A stretch of 64,000 nt of DNA from Macrotrachela quadricornifera. Taxonomy: Eukaryota > Rotifera > Eurotatoria > Philodinida > Philodinidae. This document shows, one piece after another, positions 1 to 9,374 of this stretch. Position 1 is the first letter of the stretch; every line of letters starts with the position of its first letter. Both the position numbers and the translations under genes were made by a program. The DNA lies in NCBI GenBank assembly GCA_022393335.1, contig JAJEKB010021117.1, forward strand, positions 159,162-223,161. The letters run 5' to 3'. The notes under the pieces are model-generated. The model worked only from the letters and a program-made list of their open reading frames with translations, did not search any database and was not told where the DNA came from.

Positions 1-492
1 TAAAATTGGAGATGTTGGAGCACAACATCTTGCTAATGTATTACGAGATAACAAGGTGCTTGTCATTTTCTCTTCTTTATCTCTTTCTCATATTTATCTT
101 TCTCTCTATTCACAGACACTCACTTCATTGGATCTAAACGGCAATAAAATTGGAGATGTTGGAGCACAACATCTTGGTAATGTATTACGAGATAACAAGG
201 TGATTTTCATTTTCCTCTTCTTCACGTCTCTCATATTTATCTTTCTCTCTATTCACAGACATTCACTAAGCTGTATCTTTCCAAAACTCAAATTGGAGAT
301 GTTGGAGCACAATATCTCACTGATGCCTTACAAGATAACAAGGTGATTCTCATTTTCTCTTCTTCATCTCTCTCTCATATTCATCTTTCTCTCTATCCGC
401 AGACACTCAAGGAATTGCATCTCTTTGATGAAAACAATATTTCTTCATCACTTAAAGAACAACTGCAACAAAAAGACAATCGATTGAATTAA
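1..492 (+). CDS. 3' end of a ribonuclease-inhibitor-type leucine-rich repeat protein (partial)
   Basis: Coding exons are 1-55, 116-199, 259-342 and 403-492 (stop TAA); the gene starts upstream of the window. The two complete internal exons are exactly 84 nt, phase 0, and each encodes one 28-residue repeat of the form TLTSLDLNGNKIGDVGAQ..L...L.DNK, the spacing typical of ribonuclease inhibitor or NLR-type LRRs. Introns are 59-60 bp and nearly identical in sequence (GTGATT...TATTCACAG), so exon plus intron was duplicated as a unit. The last exon encodes a degenerate half repeat with a polar tail (KEQLQQKDN) and the stop. Such repeats form a curved protein-binding surface; the partner and the N-terminal domains are not visible. 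LRR identity is secure, the function of the whole protein is not. Confidence 0.85.
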
Positions 493-1856
493 TATCTTTT
501 GTTGTTTTTTTTGATTGCTAACTAATAAATAATAGCCCTCATATTCTTTTTAATCTTTTTCCATTCTATTCGCGTGCGCGATCTGAGATACCTCTGGATT
601 AGGGTGGCGCGATGGTCTTACACTATAGACAAGTCTCCACTGCCTCTGGAGAGAAGGATACGAAGACTACATAGTCTATGGTGTTATCATAATCGGTCAG
701 TGTATTTGGGTCCGAGGTTTCGTCCCAATCGGAAAGGGGTCTGAAAATTAATATTCTTATTCCTCTTCTTCTCAACTATTTAACACATTACGTTAATCTT
801 ACCTTTCATGATGATGATAATGATTTGAAAGAAAAGAAAATATTAGATTAAAGATAAGTATTAAAGAAAAAGAAGTAATTACATTATAATGAATTGTGAT
901 CAGCAAGTTATTACAATGAAAGTATTATTGAGAGACAAGGTAAACTTAGTTTAGAAAGATCGATGAATTAAAAGATTCCATTAAAATATATCTTCCCTAT
1001 TTATAGGTTATTTTTCTAATTTTCTGTATTAAATCATTTAGAAGAAAAATATCGTCTAATTAGAAAGATAAACAAAATTCATAGACAACATAACCCATGT
1101 GATATAAACCGCGGTTTTACCGATCCGATTACCGGCTTCCAAAACCGCGATAAACCGTGGTACACCGGCGGTTTTATCCGGTAATCCGCGGTTAACCATG
1201 GCATACCACCGGTTTCTTTCAGTAAACGGAAGTTAACCGATGCTAGTATGTGCAACTAGACAATACCTTTTGCTCTATTTTTTGAATGTTTGTATAACAA
1301 AATTTAACAGATACTTTTAGACTCATAGGATTTTTATTTCACACAAAATAAAAATAGAAGAAAATGTAATAATACAAAAAATAAACGAAAAATAATGAGA
1401 AAAAAAGAAATTCAGAAAAATAAATTTAAAAAATTAGTATAAAAATTAGTAAAATCAATAAAAAAAAAAGTTAAAGAAAATAAATCTAAAAATAATAAAT
1501 ATTAAAAGAATGAATCTGAAAGGGTATAGAATTAAAAATATAATTTAATAAATTTCCAAACAATTAATATGAAAAGTGAATATTAAAACCTTAAATATAA
1601 AAAGGAATTAATGCTTACTTGAACTTTGTCACCGTTAAAATGTATCCGTGGCTTTGTGCAAGTAAAAAAGCAAAATAAATAATACAGTACATGAGCACAT
1701 GTACATGTATATATATACATATATCTTTTTCTTCCGTTCTGCATAACCACTCTCATTCTATTATAATACAATGAGCTATTTAGTTTCAATTTGAATTTAA
1801 ACCGAAAAAAAAGCATTTGATTTCAAGTTGAATTACGAAACTAAGGGAACTAAAGA
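493..1856. other. Non-coding stretch
   Basis: Very AT-rich DNA without a supportable gene. It contains a moderately GC-rich segment around 590-750 and a palindrome-rich patch at 1108-1210 listed separately. Short open frames, such as 1583-1816 on the minus strand, have low-complexity content and no splice context. Confidence 0.5.
1108..1210. repeat. GC-rich cluster of CCGCGG/CCGG palindromes
   Basis: A GC-rich island of about 100 bp in an AT-rich setting. The motif ACCGCGGTT or a one-base variant recurs four to five times, and GATTACCGG near 1126 is inverted as CCGGTAATC near 1179. This looks like a decayed inverted-repeat element or a short satellite. No coding potential was seen. Confidence 0.5.
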
Positions 1857-2897
1857 ATTCTTGAATTCAGTATATATAGTACCTTTTTCATAAGGAACCA
1901 AGGGAACTAAAGGGACTAAGGGAATTGAGGAAACTAAGGGAGCTAAAGGGGCTAAAGGTGAGAGGGAGGACTAACGGAACTAAGATGAGGGTGTGGTGAC
2001 TAGCAGACCTAAAGATAGCTCCCTCTTTTTTTGTATAATCTTTTGAAAAATAATTTTTTCATTTGAGCTGTAGATAGACCATGCGTTGGTGTTTTGATCA
2101 TCGTTTGAACGATTTAGGTTGGCCCCGCTGTTCAACGGCTATCGAGTGTCCACGAAAAGCTTACGCCAAAAGAACCTTTTTGAAAAAAGTATTTAAATGT
2201 GCTCAATGGATTGTAGATGAAAAGTTATCCATAAAAATGTTGAAAAAAAATCAGACTGTCCTCAAACTTATTTTTCAACTTCTTCAAAAACTGGATTTTC
2301 ATCAAAGTTACACAATTGTGCCAAGGGCAACTTCCCTTTAACTTCGTCATATCGAGTTGAAATTTCTATCGTACATGCTTTGAAATATTCTCTAGAGATA
2401 GTTTTGGAAGTTTTCATTTCTGACCCTCCCTTCCAGATTTATAGGGTTATGAAGATCAAAAAACTTTTACGTATTTTTTTTTATAGAAAAAAAAGAAAGT
2501 GAAATTTTTGGAAAAGCTTAAAACTACTTCTGAGATATAGTCGTGGCTATTCCCAAAAAAACGTTCAGTTCAATCGGACAAAATTAGAAATGCGTTGTTC
2601 TTGACAAAATGAGAATTTATAGAAACCCAAGTTTTTTCATAAAAAAAACATGAAAACCGCCTTATAGAGCTTTTTCTTGGAATATGTGCCTCATTATTTT
2701 AGGTGTTTTATCTATAGTGAAAATTTTAATTTGATTGACCTTGTCGTCTTTGAGATGCAGAACTGGTAAAAAAGGAGGGAGCGTTCTCTTAGCTCCTTTA
2801 GTCCTCTTAGTTCCCTTCATCTCTTTAGTCTTTCCTGTACCTTATAAAAAGGGATACTATATATGTATATATAACATACATATACTGAATTCGAGAA
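1857..2897. mobile_element. TIR element with subterminal minisatellites
   Basis: The left edge, TTCTTGAATTCAGTATATA followed by TAGTACC.TTTT.ATAAGG, returns inverted at 2833-2897. Just inside each end lies a degenerate 10-11 bp array: GGGAACTAAA-like units at 1895-2010, and the complementary TTAGTTCCC-like units at 2785-2840. The inverted layout indicates a foldback-like or non-autonomous DNA transposon of about 1.04 kb. Internal open frames (for example 2081-2341, 86 codons) show no recognisable domain. No clear target-site duplication was found. Confidence 0.55.
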
Positions 2898-3259
2898 TGG
2901 AGAGTAGTTGTTTTAAAGAGTGTAAGATTCAATTTGGCAAGTAAATACTGTGGGGACTTGTTTTGTTAAACTCTGTTCTGTGTGTTGATATGTCGAATGA
3001 ATGAGTTCTATTAGAAATATACAATTATTTCTTAGTCGCCTTAGTCCCTTTGCCTTGGTAAAAGTCGAGGGTGATTTTTTTCTTCAAAATTCGATTTGAA
3101 TTAAAAAGAAACCATAGATTTCGCTTTAACACAGCTTAGAATGAAATTGCTATTGAACGCGTATATTCTGGGTTTGGTGTGTACATGGGTATGACATATA
3201 TTTGCTATTGAGAGAAAAAAAACCTTCAATCATCATATTCATTACTTTACATCATCTAC

Positions 3260-4015
3260 ATGGCAGTTTCGATGAATGGAATACCGACTCATACGGAGCA
3301 TGGGTTATTTATCGATGATACTGCAATATGGACATCTGCTAACACCATAACTAGTCTCTCATCAAGACTACAGCAATCCATAGATGCATTCGAAAGTTGG
3401 TGTAAGCCATGGAAATTAAAACAGCAACCAACAAAAACGGAGCTGATTCATTTCAACATACATCCAAGGAAGAAATACAACAATCCTGTGACGGTGAGAG
3501 TCGAATATACCATCATTAAGACACAGGATTCAACACGCTACTTGGTTGTAATCATCGACAAACAATTAAATGGGCGGATTCATCTTGATCATATCGAAAA
3601 CAACGTTGGTCCTCGAATCGGTCTCCTTCGATATCTATCGAGAACAGCTGCTGAACCCAATCCATCGACGATGTTAAATATATTTAAATCAATTGCACGC
3701 ACAATTATCGATTATGGCTCTCCTGTACTTCTGACCGGTAGTGAAAAAGTATGGAAACGAATGCAAATCATACAAAACAAAGCACTCCGAGCTGCACCCG
3801 AATTACCTATCTACACATCGGTCAAGTATGTTCATCAAATTAGCAATGTCTCCAAAATCAAAGATTACGCTATTACATTACTAAAGAATGTAATTCAAAC
3901 TGCTATAACCAACAACGACCATATCTTGAAGACACTTTTCAAGACATATTTAACAAAATTAAACAAATCACCTTCTCATGCATCTAATACTAATATCGAG
4001 ATATTACACCATTGA
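3260..4015 (+). pseudogene. Reverse transcriptase C-terminal fragment of a jockey-like LINE
   Basis: An open frame of 251 codons carries LINE reverse-transcriptase landmarks in order: the catalytic FIDDTAIWTSA box (the usual F/YADD with Ala replaced by Ile), W..KW-type spacing, KTELIHF, then YLVVIIDKQLN..IH..HI in place of the usual YLGV.LD..L.W..H. The thumb region and a KALRAA tract follow. The fingers, the endonuclease and all of ORF1 are missing, so it cannot retrotranspose on its own. The first ATG (3260) is merely the first one in the truncated copy. The LINE assignment is firm; the clade is an inference. Confidence 0.8.
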
Positions 4016-4051
4016 TGGGTGAATTGTTTTCATGCAAAAAATATGAGCAGT

Positions 4052-4502
4052 CATCCTATTCCGCGATGTTGAACATTAGGGCATTAGTTCTGCCTAGGGA
4101 ACTAATTCCACCGATTCCGGAATCGGAAGGAATTCCATATAATTCCGGGTAAATTCGCTTCCGGAAATTCGTTCTGGATCCGTTCAGTATGATAAGACAG
4201 AACCATGGTATAAAGACTAATGCATACCTGGTTTCGGAATCAGACGGAATTCCTGGAATTCCTAGGAGTTCCATCTGATTCCGGGTAAATCCGGTTGCAG
4301 AAATTCAATTCCGGATCCGTTCACTATGATAACTGAGAACCATCATTGAAAGGTTAATGTATATGTGATTCTGGAATCAGACGGAATACCCTCTGATGAC
4401 GGAATTGAATCGTATTATGTTAGTATCTGTTTTCGGAACCGGTTAGAACTAGATCCTAGGTGGAACTGATTCCTCTAATGTTCAACATCGCGGAATAGGA
4501 TG
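4052..4502. mobile_element. MITE with perfect 28-bp terminal inverted repeats
   Basis: Bases 4052-4079 (CATCCTATTCCGCGATGTTG plus 8 more) are the exact reverse complement of 4475-4502, and the inverted similarity continues imperfectly to about 60 bp. Inside, a module of roughly 150 bp with TTCCGG.TAAAT, TTCTGGATCCGTTCA and ATGATAA.ACAGAACCAT is present twice in direct order (about 4130-4225 and 4262-4372). The element sits within the 3' UTR of the LINE fragment and is therefore younger than it. No coding capacity. Confidence 0.8.
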
Positions 4503-5087
4503 TATTCTCAAAAATGTTATATCGGATTCACATATGACGAGTTTGGTAACATATATAAACAAGTATGTGTTAATCCAACTAACGATTAATTGCAATTTAT
4601 TAATGTTATTCAACTTCTCAGCTTTACTCTCATATTCAGTATGAAGTGAAGATGATCTATCCGCTTGTTCAACCACTACCGATTAACGCAATTCATTTAC
4701 TTTACTTCAACTGCATATTACATATGAAATCGAGCAAATCTACTGACTTATTCGTACAAAGTTAATCATATGACTTCTTTCTCTTTGCTCCATCTTCATA
4801 TTCAATATGGAGTGGAATAAATATAAATGCTTATTCGCTTTTTCTCAATTGTTATATATTTCTATATTGTCTTCTACTTTTGTTGTTCATACACTGATTA
4901 CGTTTAATGTTCTACATACAACACATTTTATTCATGTCGCTCTTCTTCCGAGACTTAAGATCCCGGTCAAGCGTCTCCACGCTGTTTTTCCCCAACCTTT
5001 ATGTAACATCAGTACCGGTCATGTCCTGGTTACGTTTTTCTATTCTTTTTTCTTTTTATTTCAATAAAGGCTTTGTCCCCAAAAAAA

Positions 5088-6065
5088 TTCGAAAATGATG
5101 GAGGGAAGTTTAATCACTTACGAAAATGTACTTCTAATCATTTTTCAAATTATTCAAATTTATCATAGCGTCAATGATCACCCAAAAAATGACTCTAACT
5201 GCTTATTACTGTATTAAAAAAGAGTTCTTAATCAATTAATGCTTTCGAGTTACAATTTATTAGTAGGCCAATTTCAATCGAGTGTTATATTTTGATTTTG
5301 TTTTTTGTATATTCATGTGAGTTTACACAAATGAAACACAGATAAAATCTGTGGGAACAATATCTATTTTCGACAAAAACATCGATTGATTGAGTAGAAA
5401 TTATCATTGCAATGTGCGTTCGAATCGAGCAACACGAGAGCCTGCATTCTAATATTGAAAGTTCCGTTCATAAATTACAGCTCTATAAAGAATTTATAAG
5501 AGCCTGTCTCGTTTTTTCATTATTAGGCACGAAACGATGAGATATGACCCATATTCTGTCACCGATAAAAGATTAGCAAAATCATCATCGGGAACCGGCC
5601 TGGACACGATGGGATATGGCCCATATCCTGTCATCCATAAAAGATAAAAAGAATCATCATCGAGAACCATTTCGGACACGACAACCGTATCCGAAGATTG
5701 AATCCAGATCCGACCGGTTCCTCGCGTACATCTTTCATATGGGATAGTAATAATAATATGATCTATTATGCTTCATGCCGGGAATAAACACTATGTTTTG
5801 CCTTTCAAACGTAACATGCCACGGTAAATTCCGATTTCCTGGTAATTGAAAGAAAATGGTTATAAAAGAATTTCATGGAAAGTTCGTTGAATCCTTTTAA
5901 GGATAGTCACAGAAGACTCCTCTAACAAACAAAAACAATATACGAATGAAGTCAAACTCTTTTTATTTATCATATTAAATAAATTTATGGGTAGATTTTA
6001 ATGAACAAAAGAATACAAAATAGGTCTACTCCCGATTCGTCTAGCTTTTCGTCCGACACTGATTT
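5088..6065. other. Intergenic DNA
   Basis: No gene is supported. The segment contains the two-unit repeat at 5527-5685 and otherwise AT-rich unique sequence. Confidence 0.4.
5527..5685. repeat. Two-copy 72-bp tandem repeat
   Basis: GATGAGATATGACCCATAT at 5536 recurs as GATGGGATATGGCCCATAT at 5608. The flanking ATCATCATCG.GAACC is also duplicated, giving a period of about 72 bp. Divergence is moderate. No coding sense is evident. Confidence 0.7.
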
Positions 6066-6744
6066 GTCCGGATTTGACCCAGATGAAAATTAATTGATTC
6101 TGAATTCGTCCCAGTCGATATGAAACCCTAATTAATTTATCAATTAAGATATTTAATGTTGTCTGAATCTTTAAGTTATTCTGTATCAAACTTTGTATAG
6201 CAGAAAAAGAAAAAAATCGTCAACATATTTAGTGAAAGAAAACTCAGTTAGTGTAGAAAGATTTATTGTTTTTCTTCGATCAATCTTGACTGTTTCACCT
6301 GATTTAATAGCTAATTCAAGTAAAGTCAATCCCCCATTTTCATATTGGTTGGCCAACTCAAGAAATTTTTCATCCATTTTTCTGTATATTTGTTTTCGTT
6401 TTTTAACTTGAACTGGAGCTTCTTCGGATTTATGATGTTGACATTCATGTTCGTCCTTCAGACGACGAACGAATTCGTAGATGTGATGTTGAGGAGAAAA
6501 GATGATAGACATTTAATAATTGTAGCATTCCGCCACATCATTTGTGCGGGAGAGCTTCTCTCGAATATTATCGTACACGTTCCAAAGACTAATATAACTA
6601 TCAACCATATAATCATTAAATTCTTGTACTGATGGAGATTCAGGAGCATAATTATCCATTATATCTGTTCAAACAGACTCCACAAATGATAGTGGAATAA
6701 GTGTCAAACCAATGACAGGCTTTTCCCTCGTTTTCTTCCAAATA

Positions 6745-8055
6745 CTTAGGTCTATCCAAAAGTTCCCAGATTGCTATTGGCAATTTTTTAAACCAATTAG
6801 CATTGAAGTGTTATTTGCATGGATAAACAGTGGAGGGCTTTGTCTATAATTATAGATATAGTAACTCTATTTCGGACTTAGTTACAATATTTTTTTCGAT
6901 GAACTTCAATTTGAACTAAAAAAAAATTTTCAAAAATGAATAATGAATACAATCGGTATTATATAAAAATGCGAACCATTTTGGGGATAAATCCAAAGAC
7001 AATTCACGAAGAATTTGTAACAGCTTTGGGACCCAAGGCTCCATCATATCCAACAATTGCGGAGTGGGCAAAGCGTTTCCGTGAAGGAAGAGAAGATGTC
7101 AATGATGATCCTCGATCTGGTCGTCCGGTTTCCGAACTTACAGATAAAAATATTGAAGAAGTACGACAGGTTATCAACAATGATCCACATTCAACTTATG
7201 ATGTTATTATAGCTGAAACATCTCTCTCTTATGGTACAATAGCACGAATTATCCACGATTATCTTAAGATGAAAAAAATTACATCGCGTTGGGTGCCCCA
7301 TCAACTTACAGATGAACATATGCAACAACGTGTTAAACTTTGTCGTGAAAATTTGGCGAAATTTCGTAATGATTCCTGGCGATTATGTGATATTATAACT
7401 GGTGATGAGACGTGGATGTACCATAGGCAGATTGGTCGAAAGTCAACCAACGCAAGCTGGGTTAGTGAAGGTGAATCACCAACAACTATTGTTCGTCGAA
7501 GTAAATTTGAACTAAAAAATTTATTTTGCATATTCTTTAAATCAAATGGTTCTGTTCTTATACATGCTGTTGATAAAGGCAAGACTATAGATCACAACTA
7601 TTATATTGAAAATTGTCTCAAGCCTATTGTTAAAGAAATATGGAAACAAAGAAAGTCAAATGGTACAAAAGGTATAAAATTGCTTCATGATAATGCTGCA
7701 CCCCGTCGTCATTCAGATGTTATTAATTATTTAACAGACGAAGGTATCAATATAATGCCACATCCACCTTATTCGCCTGACCTTGCACCATGTGATTATT
7801 GGCTAAATGATTACATCAAACGGAATCTAACTGATCAACCAGATGAAAAATCATTGGCTCGTGCGGTTTCCAAGGTGGTAAGAAATATTCCAAAAGAAGA
7901 ATTCAAAAAAACTTTTGACAAATTATTAGAAAGGATGGAACTTTGTATAAAGAATCATGGTGACTATTTTGAACATTTAATAAAATAAAACTTGAACTTT
8001 CTCTTTGTCTTCATATTTTTTTTTTTAAATCTGGGAACTTTTGGATAGACCTAAG
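6745..8055 (+). mobile_element. Complete mariner transposon with TA target duplication
   Basis: Perfect 28-bp terminal inverted repeats, 6745-6772 (CTTAGGTCTATCCAAAAGTT plus 8) and 8028-8055, flank a 1311-bp element. The dinucleotide TA precedes it (6743-6744) and follows it (8056-8057), the target duplication expected for Tc1/mariner. Identical ends and an uninterrupted transposase frame suggest recent insertion. It lies inside the MULE transposase remnant. Confidence 0.95.
6936..7988 (+). CDS. Mariner transposase, apparently intact
   Basis: A 350-residue cut-and-paste transposase, close to the roughly 345 residues usual for mariner, acting in the nucleus on the flanking 28-bp repeats. The N-terminal third carries the paired helix-turn-helix region (TIAEWAKRFREGREDVNDDP, then SGRPVSELT) and the linker motif WVPHQLT. 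The catalytic domain has ITGDETWMYH (first Asp), LLHDNAAPRRHSDV (second Asp) and YSPDLAPCDYWL (third Asp). Counting between the last two gives exactly 34 residues, the D,D34D spacing that separates mariner from Tc1 (D34E). No stop or frameshift is present. The start is the first ATG after the 5' UTR, 191 bp from the element end. Whether it is active cannot be judged from sequence. Confidence 0.95.
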   Translation: MNNEYNRYYIKMRTILGINPKTIHEEFVTALGPKAPSYPTIAEWAKRFREGREDVNDDPRSGRPVSELTDKNIEEVRQVINNDPHSTYDVIIAETSLSYGTIARIIHDYLKMKKITSRWVPHQLTDEHMQQRVKLCRENLAKFRNDSWRLCDIITGDETWMYHRQIGRKSTNASWVSEGESPTTIVRRSKFELKNLFCIFFKSNGSVLIHAVDKGKTIDHNYYIENCLKPIVKEIWKQRKSNGTKGIKLLHDNAAPRRHSDVINYLTDEGINIMPHPPYSPDLAPCDYWLNDYIKRNLTDQPDEKSLARAVSKVVRNIPKEEFKKTFDKLLERMELCIKNHGDYFEHLIK

Positions 8056-8269
8056 TAATTATTACTTTTCTTTGATCAAGAAACAAGTTTGTTAAGTTTT
8101 AGGTCAGTCATTTTTCTCCATAATCCTTGAGAATAATGAAACACAACAAGCAGTAATATCAATATTTCGGAATAGTACAATACCAACATTAATGCTGACC
8201 AGTTCTAAGTCACATGTAAGAGTTTTTGGAGAAAATCTGATGTGAAGACGAGCTAATCTAATTGATATC

Positions 8270-8990
8270 AGATGATTGAAACCTTTTCATACGTAAGTCG
8301 ATTTTGTCTGGATGCCAAACAATAAATACATGGTATGAGAAAACAATCAAGATAACCAAAAGTCCTGAGGCAAGTTAAAAGACCCTGTCGGATAAGAAGA
8401 CCTATTCGAAATTGAAAAAGCAAATATACTATTTTGTAGAACAAATCAAGGCGCGTCGAATGGTATATATTGAATCTGATATTCATAAGAATTTAGTGGA
8501 ACTAGAGTCAATTTACTAGTAGATGGCCATGTATCCAAAAAGTTATAGTACATACAAAAATAATCGTAGATCATTGAAAAATCCTATTTTTTTCTATGAG
8601 AGATAAAACGATCGGAGATGCCAAGTATATCAACTTGTAGCCCATGAGAAACTCTACAAAACTGTATATTAAAATATTTTCCTAGAAATACCTTTCAATC
8701 ACATCAAGATCCGTAATAATCAATAACTGATAGTATTTTTAAGTACATGATCGTCTACTAGTAAATTGACTATAGTTTCACCAAAGTCTTACGAAAATCA
8801 TATTTAATATGTGGCATTTGACGCGCCTCGATTTGTTCTGCAAAATGGTATATTTGATTTCTCACTTTCGAACAGTTTTTCTTATTCGACAAGATACTTT
8901 AAAAGTTGGGATTAGGACTTTTGGTTAACCCTAAGTACTACGAGTCATCTTACGATACATTATAAGTACGTGGTATAAAGCACAACAAGA
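8270..8990. repeat. Imperfect palindrome with about 250-bp arms
   Basis: Sequence from about 8270-8530 is found inverted at about 8740-8990. Shared blocks include CTAGTAAATTGACT, GACGCGCCT.GATTTGTTCT, AAAAT.GTATATTTG and AGGACTTTTGGTTA. The spacer is about 210 bp. It probably represents a MITE or foldback insertion in the MULE remnant, or a rearranged internal part of it. Confidence 0.65.
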
Positions 8991-9106
8991 TGTCACCCTC
9001 TCTTTTATACCATTAAGATTGACCATAATTGATAAATTAATTAGGGCCTTATATAGACTGGGACGAATTCGGAATCAATTTATTTTCATCTGGACCAAGT
9101 TCAGAC

Positions 9107-9374
9107 AAAAAAAATGAATATGAACTCTTAGCTTTTGCTTTTGATCTGATTAAAAATAAAAAAGTTGTTTCATAAACATATTTTGATGGATATAAAATTA
9201 AAATGTAGGAATTTTTGAGAACGTCAGTTTTTTTACTAGCATTTCAGTTTTCATAGAATACTTTATATAGTAACTATGACTTCAAAATATAAATATATTT
9301 TCAATCAATGCAGAAATAATTTTACAAAAAAAAAAATTATCTGTGAGTTATTTATTGGCGAGTATAAAATTCAA
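9107..9374. other. Non-coding spacer
   Basis: AT-rich sequence between the transposon cluster and the next gene's 3' end; nothing specific seen. Confidence 0.4.

Larger units (their letters stand above)
3240..5087 (+). mobile_element. 5'-truncated non-LTR (LINE, jockey-like) retrotransposon with 3' UTR and poly(A)
   Basis: The element begins inside the reverse-transcriptase palm, which points to ordinary 5' truncation during target-primed reverse transcription. After the coding remnant comes a 3' UTR that ends with AATAAA at 5063-5068 and a short A run at 5081-5087. The UTR is interrupted by a separate MITE at 4052-4502. Family-level assignment rests on reverse-transcriptase motifs only. Confidence 0.65.
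6186..8240 (-). pseudogene. MULE transposase pseudogene (C-terminal part), split by mariner
   Basis: Read on the minus strand from 8240 to 8058, skipping the mariner and continuing from 6743 to 6186, the conceptual protein shows a MULE C-terminal pattern: FHYSQGLWRKM..LKL, then LIPLSFVESV.TDIM, then SLWNVYDNIREKLSRTND, HHIYEFVRRLKDE and a final region with Y..GGLTLLELAIKSG. Lesions are clear: an in-frame TGA at 8076-8078, a TGA replacing the expected Trp at 6669-6671, and a frameshift near 6510. The catalytic acidic residues are not in the surviving part. The family call is from motif memory; damage is read directly. Confidence 0.65.
6066..9106 (-). mobile_element. Decayed MULE-like transposon with about 81-bp inverted ends, interrupted by mariner
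   Basis: Bases 6066-6146 and 9026-9106 are inverted copies of each other; the core AATTCGTCCCAGTC and ATTAATTTATCAATTA are nearly identical. Between them lie pieces of a MULE transposase on the minus strand, a later mariner insertion (6745-8055) and a palindrome (about 8270-8990). Long terminal inverted repeats are typical of MULEs, so the pairing is coherent, although a 9-bp-type target duplication could not be identified and the exact ends are uncertain. Confidence 0.55.

Noticed and set aside
600..745. tRNA or tRNA-derived SINE, suggested by GTGGCGCGATGGTC and GGTCCGAGGTTTCG
   Set aside because: The two box-like motifs are about 100 bp apart and no cloverleaf could be drawn; no A-rich tail or target duplication seen.
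1583..1816. 77-codon minus-strand frame
   Set aside because: Composition is low-complexity, no homologous motif, no splice or start context.
4056..4274. 72-codon minus-strand frame
   Set aside because: Lies entirely within the MITE and translates its internal repeats.
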